From Nesterenkonia ebinurensis (GTDB lineage Bacteria; Actinomycetota; Actinomycetes; Actinomycetales; Micrococcaceae): a stretch of DNA of 64,000 nucleotides. Where the stretch lies: positions 248,001 to 312,000 of the forward strand of contig NZ_VWNF01000045.1 in assembly GCF_008711175.1 (NCBI RefSeq), given 5' to 3'. The notes beneath the pieces are model-generated. The model had not been told where the DNA came from. It ran no database searches and saw only the letters and a program-made list of their open reading frames with translations. The translations under genes were made by a program, and so were the position numbers. How positions within the stretch are numbered: position 1 is the first letter of the stretch; each line of letters starts with the position of its first letter. This document shows positions 35,169 through 43,381 of this stretch, one piece after another.

Positions 35169-36830
35169 ATGGCAGATCTCTTTACTGACTATCCGAAGGC
35201 GATGCAGCGCTCCACTGCCTTCGACGAGATGTTCTCCCGCGAGTCCGGTCTGCGTCCGGACTACTCCGGGGTCAATGATGTGCTGCAGTCGCTGAACCTC
35301 TCTGATGTATCCGCCCGGGCCGAGACCATGGCTCGGACCTTCCTGGACCGCGGGGTGACCTTTGACTTCGCCGGGGAGGAGCGGGCCTGGCCGTTGGACA
35401 TTGTCCCGCGCATCATCCCCGGCGCGGAGTGGAACAGCCTCTCTGCCGGAGTGGCCCAGCGGGTCACCGCCCTGGAGATGTTCCTCAACGATGTCTATGA
35501 CCGGATGGAGATCGTCCGCGACGGGGTGGTGCCGCGTTCGCTGATCACCACCAGCGCACATTTCCACCGCGAGGTGCACGGCTTCCCCACCCCCGGCGGG
35601 GTGCGGGTGCATATCTCCGGGATCGATTTGGTCAGGGACGACGCCGGCACCTTCCGGGTGCTGGAGGACAATGTGAGAGTGCCCAGCGGCGTCTCCTATG
35701 TGCTGGAGAACCGCCGGGCGATTGCCAAGGGGCTGCCGGAAGCGTTCACCGGCACCTCGATCCGTCCGGTGGAGGAGTACCCGCGCCGACTGCTCTCCGC
35801 GCTGCGGCGCACCGCCCCTGAAGGCGTGGATGACCCCACTGTGGTGGTGCTGACCCCCGGGGTGTACAACTCCGCCTACTTTGAGCACACCCTGCTGGCC
35901 GGGATGATGGGGGTGGAACTGGTGGAGGGCCGCGACCTGGTCTGCCGCGGCAACAGGGTCTATATGCGCACCACCGAGGGCGAGCAGCGGGTGGATGTCA
36001 TCTACAAGCGGCTCGACGATGACTTCCTAGACCCTCTGCAGTTCCGGGCCGACTCGATGCTGGGGGTGCCCGGACTGGTCAATGCCGCCCGGGAGGGCAA
36101 CGTGACCATCGCCAACGCGGTGGGCAACGGGGTGGCCGATGACAAACTGGTCTACACCTATGTGCCGGAGATCATCCGCTACTACCTGGGCGAAGACCCG
36201 ATCATCCCGAATGTGGACACCTACCGGCTGGAGGAGCCGCAGGCACGTGAGGAGGTGATGGACCGGTTAGCGGATCTGGTGGTCAAGCCCGTGGACGGCT
36301 CCGGCGGCAAGGGTCTGGTGATCGGCCCGGCCGCCACGCCTGAGGAGCTGGAGGCGCTGCGCAAGAAGGTGCTGGCCGACCCGCGAGGCTGGATCGCCCA
36401 GCCGGTGCTGCAGCTGTCCACAGTGCCCACCCTGGACGGGGAGACCTTCGGACCCCGGCACGTGGATTTGCGTCCCTTCGCCGTCAACGACGGTGAGGAA
36501 GTCTGGGTGCTGCCCGGGGGGCTGACCCGAGTGGCGCTGACCGAAGGCTCCCTGGTGGTCAACTCTTCCCAGGGCGGCGGGTCCAAGGACACCTGGGTGG
36601 TGGACTCCGGCGGCAGCGAGCAGGCCCCGGCGGTACCCACCGCGGTGCCCTGGAGCACCCGGCGCAGCGCACGCTCCGCCCAGCGGGTCTGGCCCTCTGC
36701 CTTCCACAATCAGGGCAACCCCGCTGATCAGTACGACGAGCAGCAGCAACAGCAGAATCAGAGCTGTGTCGCGCCTTCGGCGCTCAAGCCAGCGTCGGGA
36801 AGGAGTTCTGATGCTCAGTCGGATCGCTGA
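35169..36830 (+). CDS. Circularly permuted ATP-grasp type 2 protein
   Basis: A 553-residue member of the DUF404/DUF407 family. Recognisable pieces are LDIVPRIIPGAEWNSL, GIDLVRDDAGTFRVLEDNVRVPSG, the ATP-grasp segment VVKPVDGSGGKGLVIG, and the C-terminal LPGGLTRVALTEGSLVVNSSQGGGSKDTW. Members occur with alpha-E and transglutaminase-like genes, as here, and are thought to make an unknown peptide or amide bond. The last 70 residues are low complexity and glutamine-rich (DEQQQQQNQ), as in relatives. The 3' end overlaps the alpha-E gene by 20 bases. Confidence 0.9.
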   Translation: MADLFTDYPKAMQRSTAFDEMFSRESGLRPDYSGVNDVLQSLNLSDVSARAETMARTFLDRGVTFDFAGEERAWPLDIVPRIIPGAEWNSLSAGVAQRVTALEMFLNDVYDRMEIVRDGVVPRSLITTSAHFHREVHGFPTPGGVRVHISGIDLVRDDAGTFRVLEDNVRVPSGVSYVLENRRAIAKGLPEAFTGTSIRPVEEYPRRLLSALRRTAPEGVDDPTVVVLTPGVYNSAYFEHTLLAGMMGVELVEGRDLVCRGNRVYMRTTEGEQRVDVIYKRLDDDFLDPLQFRADSMLGVPGLVNAAREGNVTIANAVGNGVADDKLVYTYVPEIIRYYLGEDPIIPNVDTYRLEEPQAREEVMDRLADLVVKPVDGSGGKGLVIGPAATPEELEALRKKVLADPRGWIAQPVLQLSTVPTLDGETFGPRHVDLRPFAVNDGEEVWVLPGGLTRVALTEGSLVVNSSQGGGSKDTWVVDSGGSEQAPAVPTAVPWSTRRSARSAQRVWPSAFHNQGNPADQYDEQQQQQNQSCVAPSALKPASGRSSDAQSDR

Positions 36831-37740
36831 GTCACTGTTCTGGATCGGACGCTATGTGGAGCGGGCCGATGGCACCGCACGGATCCTTGATGTGCACCTG
36901 GAGCGGCTGAATCAGCTGCCACTTGCCGAGCAGCGCACCGTTTCGGCCAATCTGCTGGCGGTGATGGGTGTGGACACTGAGGATGACGCCCCTGCTGGGC
37001 TGCCGCAGCTGCTGCGCAGGATGGCCTTTGACCTTGAGCAGGGAAACTCCATCGCCGGCTCGCTCTCCGCCGCCCGGGAGAACGCCCGGCGCGCCCGGGA
37101 GACCGTCTCCGCTCCAGTGTGGGAGTCGCTGAACGCCACCTGGAACGGGCTGACCAGTCACCGTCAGGACGTGGTGGGCACCTACCGGTTCTGCACCTGG
37201 GTGATTGAGCGCACCGCCACTGTGCAGGGCCTGGCCGACTCCACCATGAGCCGAGACGATTCCTGGCAGTTCATGGCCCTGGGCCGGGCCCTGGAACGGG
37301 CCGATATGACTGCCCGGATGCTGGCCACCGGTGATGAGGAGGCCTTCCGGCTCTCCTGGGCCAATATGCTGCGCTGCGCCGGAGCCTATGAGTCCTTCCT
37401 GCGCAGCCGCCGCGCCGCGTTCGGGGACTCCTACGCGGTGGAGTTCCTGCTGCTGGACCGGCTCTTCCCCCGCTCAGTGGTCTCCTCGCTGCGCCAGGTG
37501 GAGCAGGCGCTGATCGCCCTGGACCCGGAGTACACCCGCACCGGGAAGATGGACCAGGCCCGCAGGCTGGTAGGACAGGCCCGCACCTTCCTGGAGTATC
37601 ACCACTCCCAGGACCTCATCGCAGAGCTTCCTGAGCACCTGGAGCGTGTCCAGGCCGCCTGCGCGGGGGCCTCCGATGCGATCACCAGCAAGTACTTCGC
37701 GCAGGCCGCTGAGCAGGCCTGGACAGGAGAGCAGGTATGA
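36811..37740 (+). CDS. Alpha-E domain protein (DUF403)
   Basis: A 309-residue all-helical protein opening MLSRIAESLFWIGRYVERADGTARI, the family hallmark, with FLLLDRLFPRSVVSSLRQVE in the C-terminal half. The function is unknown, but it is consistently encoded with the ATP-grasp and transglutaminase-like proteins of this operon. The ATG at 36811 has AAGGAG at 36800-36805. The frame opens earlier (36766), but that start lacks a ribosome-binding site and lengthens the overlap. It overlaps the next gene by ATGA. Confidence 0.9.
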   Translation: MLSRIAESLFWIGRYVERADGTARILDVHLERLNQLPLAEQRTVSANLLAVMGVDTEDDAPAGLPQLLRRMAFDLEQGNSIAGSLSAARENARRARETVSAPVWESLNATWNGLTSHRQDVVGTYRFCTWVIERTATVQGLADSTMSRDDSWQFMALGRALERADMTARMLATGDEEAFRLSWANMLRCAGAYESFLRSRRAAFGDSYAVEFLLLDRLFPRSVVSSLRQVEQALIALDPEYTRTGKMDQARRLVGQARTFLEYHHSQDLIAELPEHLERVQAACAGASDAITSKYFAQAAEQAWTGEQV

Positions 37741-38591
37741 CCCGGCTGCATGTCACCCACACCACCGACTATCGCTACGGGGCCCCGGCCACCGTCTCCT
37801 ACAACGAGGCGCGGATGACCCCGCAGACCGATGCCGCCCAGGTGGTGCTGGAGACCGACCTGAAGATCTCCCCCTATGCCACCACCCTCTCCCACTACCG
37901 GGACTACTGGGGCACCAAAGTGCACACCTTCGACCTGCACTCCCGGCATGAGACGCTGCAGGTCACCGCCCAGGCCCTGGTGGAGGTTCACCGGTTTGAG
38001 AAGCCGCACGCTGCCGAGGGTCTGCTGGACTGGGCTGACCTGGCAGCTGATGAGAACTTTGAGCAGTTCAGCGACTATGTGCCGCAGTCCAAGCTCTCCG
38101 CTCCCGGGGACGAGCTTGCTGAGGCCGCACGTGACATTGCCTCCGGAAAGACCCCGCATGAGACCGCCCTGGCCCTGTTCGCCTGGCTGCGGGAGGAGAT
38201 GGAGTACCAGCCCGGGCACAGTCAGGTCAGCTGGGACGCGGAGACATCCTTCAAGACGCGCAAGGGAGTCTGCCAGGACCTCTCCCATGTGGCAGTGGGC
38301 GCACTGCGCTCACTGGGGATGCCGGCCCGCTATATCTCCGGGTACATCCACCCGGACCCGGAGGCTGCGATCGGCACTGAGGTGGCCGGGCAATCGCATG
38401 CCTGGCTGGAGTGGTGGGACGGACGCTGGCACTCCTGGGACCCCACCAACCATAAACCTGCCGGAGAGCATCACATCCTGGTGGCACGGGGCCGGGACTA
38501 TGCCGATGTCACCCCGTTGAAGGGCATTCTCTCCGGGGGCGGCCCGGAGACCACCCTCGAAGTCGATGTCAGGATTGTGCGTCAGGCCTGA
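37737..38591 (+). CDS. Transglutaminase-like cysteine protease family protein
   Basis: A 284-residue protein with the N-terminal beta domain often paired with bacterial transglutaminase cores (LHVTHTTDYRYGAPATVSYNEARM) and a complete Cys-His-Asp triad: GVCQDLSHVAVGALRSLGMPARY, SHAWLEWWDG and WDPTNHK. Such proteins cleave or transfer at amide bonds. As the third gene of the ATP-grasp/alpha-E operon it may process the product those proteins make, or a peptidic substrate; this is inference. The stop region overlaps the convergent tatC stop by 23 bases. Confidence 0.92.
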   Translation: MTRLHVTHTTDYRYGAPATVSYNEARMTPQTDAAQVVLETDLKISPYATTLSHYRDYWGTKVHTFDLHSRHETLQVTAQALVEVHRFEKPHAAEGLLDWADLAADENFEQFSDYVPQSKLSAPGDELAEAARDIASGKTPHETALALFAWLREEMEYQPGHSQVSWDAETSFKTRKGVCQDLSHVAVGALRSLGMPARYISGYIHPDPEAAIGTEVAGQSHAWLEWWDGRWHSWDPTNHKPAGEHHILVARGRDYADVTPLKGILSGGGPETTLEVDVRIVRQA

Positions 38592-39399
38592 GCAGCGCCT
38601 TCTGCCGGCGCTCCCTGCGTTTGTCGTTGAGTAGGCACAATCCGATGGCTACGGCGAAGAGCAGGGTCAGCGGGATCATGATGAAGAACATCGAGATCGC
38701 CATATCGCCGGGGGTGGCCAGGGCTGACATCACCGCGATCAGCATCACCACCCCCCGCCAGGAGCGCAGCACCTGCTGCCCGGTGATGATGCCCATCAAG
38801 TTGACCCCGACCAGGATCACCGGGATCACCATCGCGATCCCGCAGGCGATGAACAGGTGCAGCACAAAGGTGAAGTAGACATCCGGGGCAATAATGTTGG
38901 AGGTGCCCTCTGGGTTCAGGGAGAAGAAGAACTCCACCGCCCGCGGCAACAACGTATAGGCCATGAAGATCCCGGCCAGGAACAGCGGCACACTGGCGAC
39001 GATGAACCCCATCGCATACCGCTTCTCCTTCTTCTTCAGCCCCGGCATGATGAAGGCCCAGATCTGATACAGCCACACCGGGGAGGAGATCACCAGACCC
39101 ACGAACAGGGAGAGCCGGATCAGCAGATCCAGTGGCTGGCCGACAGCGTTGAACGCAATCGAGGTCAGCCGGGCATCCTCCCCACCACCATGCTCCAGCA
39201 CTGGGGCAGCCAGGGTGGCCACCAGCCAGTCATAGAGAAAGAACCCAGCGACAGCACCCAGCACAATGCCAGCAACAGCGATCAGCAGCCGCCGGCGCAA
39301 CTCGCGCAGATGATCCCTCAGCGACATCCGCCCCTCAGGATCACGCTTCTTCCGTCTGGATCCCCGCGGCGCCGGCCGCTCCCGTTCGGCCAGAGTCAT
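38569..39399 (-). CDS. tatC: Sec-independent translocase subunit TatC
   Basis: The twin-arginine signal receptor of the Tat translocase. A 276-residue protein with six hydrophobic segments; MSLRDHLRELRRRLLIAVAG (from residue 25) is the conserved N-terminal motif, and FYFSLNPEG-like FFFSLNPEGTSNIIAPDVYFTFVLH is the classic central loop. The first 24 residues are a basic, poorly conserved extension (RGSRRKKRDPEG), so the internal Met25 is a possible start. It follows tatA by five bases and is the last gene of the pupylation/Tat cluster. Confidence 0.95.
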   Translation of the reverse strand: MTLAERERPAPRGSRRKKRDPEGRMSLRDHLRELRRRLLIAVAGIVLGAVAGFFLYDWLVATLAAPVLEHGGGEDARLTSIAFNAVGQPLDLLIRLSLFVGLVISSPVWLYQIWAFIMPGLKKKEKRYAMGFIVASVPLFLAGIFMAYTLLPRAVEFFFSLNPEGTSNIIAPDVYFTFVLHLFIACGIAMVIPVILVGVNLMGIITGQQVLRSWRGVVMLIAVMSALATPGDMAISMFFIMIPLTLLFAVAIGLCLLNDKRRERRQKALLRPDAQS

Positions 39400-39404
39400 G
39401 CAGG

Positions 39405-39659
39405 CTACGAATTATTGGGGTGGTCGCGGCGTTCCCGGCTCTTATGCACATCCGCGGTGGGATCGGTCTGCTCGATAGCCCGGGGCTCGGAGGCGCGGTC
39501 ATCTGCAGGTTGGTCCTCCTCGCGGATGGTCTTCACCTCTGATTTGAAGATCCGAGCGGACTCGCCCAGCGAGCGGGCCAGCTTGGGCAGCTTGGTCGCG
39601 CCGAAGAGCAGCAGCAGGATACCGAGGATGATCAGCCACTGCCAGCCTTGAATTCCCAT
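39405..39659 (-). CDS. tatA: Sec-independent translocase subunit TatA
   Basis: An 84-residue pore-forming Tat component: short N-terminus, one membrane helix (residues 6-22, WQWLIILGILLLLFGATKL), a hinge, then the amphipathic helix KLARSLGESARIFKSEVK and a charged tail. The ATG at 39659 has AGGAAAGGA eight bases upstream, and TATCCT lies further upstream as a plausible -10, so this is a leadered transcript shared with tatC. No TatB is seen in the window. Confidence 0.94.
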   Translation of the reverse strand: MGIQGWQWLIILGILLLLFGATKLPKLARSLGESARIFKSEVKTIREEDQPADDRASEPRAIEQTDPTADVHKSRERRDHPNNS

Positions 39660-39703
39660 GAGAAAGTCCTTTCCTGATCCTGCACAAGGATACCTGGCCT
39701 GGC

Positions 39704-41650
39704 TCAGCGGGGGAAAACCAGCTGCTCCGCGGCACGCTGGGCGATCTCCCGGCGCAGATCCACCGGACGGATGAGCTCGATGTCCCCGCCGGCGCCCAGG
39801 CAGGTGCGGATGACTGCCTCACGGGTGCTGAAATGGGTGGAGATGGTCCGCGCACCGGTCCGCTTATCCGTATGCTGCCTGACGGGTTGGTACAAGGCAG
39901 CCTGGCCAGCGGCGAAGGGGGCGAAGCGCAGGATGACCTGCACTGAGCCCGCCGTGACCGGAACCTGCGGCCTAGGTGCCTCGCTGAGCTCGATCTGGGT
40001 GGCCTGCGCGGACTGCTCCTCATCAGCAAGGAGGTTCAGCTGCAGGATACGGTCCAGACGGAAGAACCGTTCGCCCTGCTCCCGGCGGCACCAGGCGCGC
40101 AGATAGGTATGCGGTCCGTCGTAGAGGATCTGCACCGGATCAATAGTCCTGTCTGAAGAGATGTTGCCGGAGGCGTCCTCATAGTCCAGGCTCACCGCGT
40201 GCTGGGCGGCGATGGCCTGCTGAGCGATGCGCAGCAGGCTGCCGTCGGCCGGGGTGCGGGCCAGTGACATGCTGTTCGCGGCCTGGGCGATGGACTCTGG
40301 AACAATATCGAGAATCTTTTGCTGGAGCTGCTCAGCGGCTGCCGCTATATGCTCCTCCCCCGGCGGGCAGACATCGATCAGTGCCTTCAGTGCGATCATC
40401 AGGCTCAGCGCCCCAGGTTTGGTCAGCGAGACCGGTTTGTCCAGGCTGTTAGTCCCGGCGCGGAGCACGATCGGCTCATCGGCTGCGAGATACTCGGCGA
40501 CGAACAGCTCGTCATTGGGCTCCGGGTAGGGATGGAGGTCCAAGGTATCGGGGAACCCGTCGGTGTTGACCTGGGCGATGCTCAGCAGGTCACGCAGCAG
40601 CTGCGCAGGGGTGATGGCGTATTTGACCAGCAGCTGGCTGGGCGGCACACCCTCCGGCCTGGAGAGCAGCAGGGCCACCATGTTGATGACCCGTTCAGTC
40701 TTGGTGGCGGCGTCGTCCTTGCGCAGATTGGCCGGCAGGGTGGTGAGCTTGGGCAGGGTGTGCGGTGCTGTGCGCTGGTGGGCCTGCCTGGCGCCTTCCA
40801 GCGCTGCCCGGGCATCTGGGCGGCGTCCGGTGCTGTTCAACACTTCGCTGATATCCAGATCCTGGTAGAGCCCCTGCCGGATCTGTTCCAGCTGCACGGC
40901 ATCTTCAGAACTGAGCCGGCTGCTGGGAAGCGTAGTGACCGAGCCGTGCACCCGGTCCAGTCGGTAGAGGCGGCGTTGACCCCGGTCCAGGTCATGGCCC
41001 ACCAGATACCAATGGGCGCGGGCCCCGGTGCCCAGCGGCACCACCCGGCGGGGTTCGGCGGATTCTCGTCCGTAGCCGGTATAGCGAAAGGTCACCGGAG
41101 TCCCGGTGCCGCTCCGGGCCAGATCGATCAGTGTGGCAATCTCCGCATCGGAGCCGATGGAGGCCTGCAGGGCTTGGGGTTCATCAGCTGAGCTGATCCC
41201 CTCCGCATTCGGGTTGACCGCCCAGAGGGCGTGCTGCAGTCCGGCAATGTTGTTATTGGCAAACAGCAGCTGTGCCCGGTAGAGGGCCATCTGCTCCTCC
41301 GGACTGAGGCGGAGATCCGGCAGCCCGTACTGGCTGCGCGAGACCCGGTAGCGGTAGTCCTGCTCAGCGGTGGGTTCAGCCAACTCGATCCCGCAGCTGC
41401 GCAGGTGTTCCTTGTCATGTCCGAAGAGTTTGTCCAAGGCATCCTGTGCTCGCTGCCGCTCCGTGCCGTGCAGCTGCTCCAGGGCCTGGTGTCTGCTGCG
41501 GTAGAGCTCCACCTGCTCGAAGATCTCGGTGCGGGTCAGGCCGCCAGGCCGATTGAGCAGGGTGGCGGCCAGGGAGAGTGCACGGACCACACCGTCCTCG
41601 GCGTGGGCGGTCTGCTCGGGCCAGTACGGTTCGGCGTCCCCCTGCGGCAT
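39704..41650 (-). CDS. Fused PafB-PafC-like WYL regulator
   Basis: A 648-residue transcriptional regulator formed by two repeats, each with a winged helix and a WYL domain. The first helix-turn-helix is near residues 20-50 (RALSLAATLLNRPGGLTRTEIF) and the second near 327-365 (RVINMVALLLSRPEGVPPSQLL). WYL domains are around 170-240 (ARAHWYLVGHDLDRGQRRLYRLDRV) and 490-540 (GPHTYLRAWCRREQGERFFRLDRI). In mycobacteria separate PafB and PafC activate a LexA-independent DNA-damage regulon and lie beside pafA; here they are one polypeptide. TACCTT ends seven bases before the ATG, starting right after the upstream FKBP stop. Confidence 0.88.
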   Translation of the reverse strand: MPQGDAEPYWPEQTAHAEDGVVRALSLAATLLNRPGGLTRTEIFEQVELYRSRHQALEQLHGTERQRAQDALDKLFGHDKEHLRSCGIELAEPTAEQDYRYRVSRSQYGLPDLRLSPEEQMALYRAQLLFANNNIAGLQHALWAVNPNAEGISSADEPQALQASIGSDAEIATLIDLARSGTGTPVTFRYTGYGRESAEPRRVVPLGTGARAHWYLVGHDLDRGQRRLYRLDRVHGSVTTLPSSRLSSEDAVQLEQIRQGLYQDLDISEVLNSTGRRPDARAALEGARQAHQRTAPHTLPKLTTLPANLRKDDAATKTERVINMVALLLSRPEGVPPSQLLVKYAITPAQLLRDLLSIAQVNTDGFPDTLDLHPYPEPNDELFVAEYLAADEPIVLRAGTNSLDKPVSLTKPGALSLMIALKALIDVCPPGEEHIAAAAEQLQQKILDIVPESIAQAANSMSLARTPADGSLLRIAQQAIAAQHAVSLDYEDASGNISSDRTIDPVQILYDGPHTYLRAWCRREQGERFFRLDRILQLNLLADEEQSAQATQIELSEAPRPQVPVTAGSVQVILRFAPFAAGQAALYQPVRQHTDKRTGARTISTHFSTREAVIRTCLGAGGDIELIRPVDLRREIAQRAAEQLVFPR

Positions 41651-41657
41651 GCTGTCT

Positions 41658-41663
41658 AAGGTA
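41658..41663 (-). promoter_or_regulatory. -10 TACCTT, leaderless pafBC-like mRNA
   Basis: Ends seven bases before the ATG at 41650 and begins directly after the TGA of the FKBP gene. Confidence 0.45.
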
Positions 41664-42068
41664 TCAGCCGGTCTTGTTCACCTTCACCAGATCCACAATG
41701 AAGATCAGGGTTTCGTTGGGCCCGATGGCAGCCCCGGCACCAGTTTCACCGTAGGCCAGGTGGGGTGGGATCTCTAGACGACGCCGGGCGCCCTCCTTCA
41801 TGCCGATCAGGCCCTGGTCCCAGCCCTGGATGACTTGGCCGATGCCTGCAGTGAAGTCCAGGGGCGCACCGCGGTTCCAGGAGGCGTCGAACTCCTCACC
41901 GGTGGACCAGGAGACTCCTACATAGTGGCAGGAGATCTGGTCCCCGGGTGCTGCCTCAGGCCCGCCGCCGGGGATGATCTCTTCGATGACCAGCTCCTCG
42001 GGCGGGGTGTCGCCGGGGAAGTCCACCTCGGGACGGGTGCGGTCATAGCTGCGCTGTCCGAAACTCAT
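41664..42068 (-). CDS. FKBP-type peptidyl-prolyl isomerase
   Basis: A 134-residue cytoplasmic isomerase, one FKBP domain: GDQISCHYVGVSWSTGEEFDASW, then IGQVIQGWDQGLIGMKEGARRRLEIP and PNETLIFIVDLVKV. This gene sits in the actinobacterial pup cluster between a lipoprotein FKBP and the PafBC regulator in many genomes; its link to pupylation is only positional. It lies five bases downstream of the lipoprotein gene, so the two are likely co-transcribed. Confidence 0.92.
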   Translation of the reverse strand: MSFGQRSYDRTRPEVDFPGDTPPEELVIEEIIPGGGPEAAPGDQISCHYVGVSWSTGEEFDASWNRGAPLDFTAGIGQVIQGWDQGLIGMKEGARRRLEIPPHLAYGETGAGAAIGPNETLIFIVDLVKVNKTG

Positions 42069-42073
42069 CTGGC

Positions 42074-43348
42074 TCAGTCCTCGTCCTCTTCGGTGTCGCT
42101 GTCCTGGGGGTCGTCTTCGTCGCCGGCGTCGTTCTCCGGTTCCTCGCCCTGGAGGATGCCCTCCAGCTCCTCAATCGGGATCCCCATCTGTATGAACATC
42201 TCCAGCTCTTCCACCGAGACTCCGTGCTCCTGGGCGAGGTCCTCCAGTTCGGCGAGTTCCTCTTCGCTCAGCTCGGGGGCTACCGGCTGCTCCGGCTGCT
42301 GGGCGCCCATCTGAGCCTCGAGGTTGGCCATCATCGCCTCACCGTCGATGACCCGGACAATGTCGATCACAAAGATCAGGGTGCCGCCGGGGCTGCCTCC
42401 TTCGGTGAGGCCGGTCTCCTCATCATCGATCTCTCCATAAGCCTGCTCCGGGGGAACGATCAGCAGGATCCGGTCACCCACATGGTGGCCCTGCACGCCC
42501 TGGCTCCAGCCGTCGATGACACCGCGCTGCAGCATCTGCGCCAGCTCTTCTCCGACAGCGAACTCAAAGGGATTGCCGGCGGTGCCGTCATCGCTCCAGG
42601 AGGCATCGAACTCCTCCCCGTTGGTCCACTGCCAGCCACGGTACTGGGCGAAGACAAAGTCCTCAGGACCGATCTCCTCGCCCTCGCCGGCGATGAGCAC
42701 CTCGGAGGTCAGCTCCTCGGGGGGCTCAGACTCGGGATCGTGGTCACCCAGCTCGGGGGCGGTGCCGATCTCCGAATCGATCTCCGGTAGGTCCCCGGAC
42801 TGTTCCTGCTCCTCACCGTCGGCGTAGGTGGGGCTCTGGTCCAGGATCTCGAAGATGTACAGGGTGTCTGCGTTGACCCCCTCCGCCGGGTTGGCCAGAA
42901 GGTAGAAGGCCACCTCGGATCCGACGGTCACTCCTTGGGAGGTGAGCCCCTCGGCGAAGAACTGCTCGGTCTGCGCCTCGGAGGCGCTGAGTGCCGGCAG
43001 GGAGAGGAACGGGGCCAGCGGCTCCTCATGGGTGCTCTGCAGTACGGAGGCATCCTCAGGGTCCACCACGGTGAGGTGGTAGTCGATAAACCAGTCGTTG
43101 TTGAGCTGCTCGCCGCTGCCCTGGTTGACCACTTCGGCGGAGTTCTCGTCTGCCTCGAGCTCCTCGTAGATGGTGACCTCCGGCTGCTCACCGTCACCGG
43201 GGGCGTTGATCTCCAGGCTGTCGAAGACGCTGGTGTCCCCCAGGCCTCCTTCTGAGCCGGTCCCACCGTCCTCACCGCAGGCGGTGAGCAGCAGTGCTGC
43301 TGCGGCTGAGAGGGCGAGGGGGACTCTGGCGGTACGGTGGTTGTGCAT
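42074..43348 (-). CDS. FKBP-type isomerase lipoprotein
   Basis: A 424-residue exported lipoprotein: a signal peptide ends in the lipobox LLTAC with Cys24. The mature protein has a degenerate FKBP-like domain (about residues 90-185) and a fuller one at about 215-340 (FAQYRGWQWTNGEEFDASWSDD, VIDGWSQGVQGHHVGDRILLIVPPEQAYG). The C-terminus is strongly acidic (DDEDDPQDSDTEEDED). It probably assists folding of exported proteins at the membrane surface. TAGAGT lies seven bases before the ATG and no Shine-Dalgarno is present. Confidence 0.88.
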   Translation of the reverse strand: MHNHRTARVPLALSAAAALLLTACGEDGGTGSEGGLGDTSVFDSLEINAPGDGEQPEVTIYEELEADENSAEVVNQGSGEQLNNDWFIDYHLTVVDPEDASVLQSTHEEPLAPFLSLPALSASEAQTEQFFAEGLTSQGVTVGSEVAFYLLANPAEGVNADTLYIFEILDQSPTYADGEEQEQSGDLPEIDSEIGTAPELGDHDPESEPPEELTSEVLIAGEGEEIGPEDFVFAQYRGWQWTNGEEFDASWSDDGTAGNPFEFAVGEELAQMLQRGVIDGWSQGVQGHHVGDRILLIVPPEQAYGEIDDEETGLTEGGSPGGTLIFVIDIVRVIDGEAMMANLEAQMGAQQPEQPVAPELSEEELAELEDLAQEHGVSVEELEMFIQMGIPIEELEGILQGEEPENDAGDEDDPQDSDTEEDED

Positions 43349-43355
43349 CGGGGGA

Positions 43356-43361
43356 ACTCTA
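43356..43361 (-). promoter_or_regulatory. -10 TAGAGT, leaderless FKBP-lipoprotein mRNA
   Basis: Ends seven bases before the ATG at 43348, in the 33-base gap after pafA. Confidence 0.55.
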
Positions 43362-43381
43362 CTCTGCTGTCTGCTGATTTG

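Noticed and set aside
36597-36830. Possible frameshift at the end of the ATP-grasp gene
   Set aside because: The glutamine-rich, low-complexity tail is normal for the family and the next gene has its own ribosome-binding site, so no disruption is needed.
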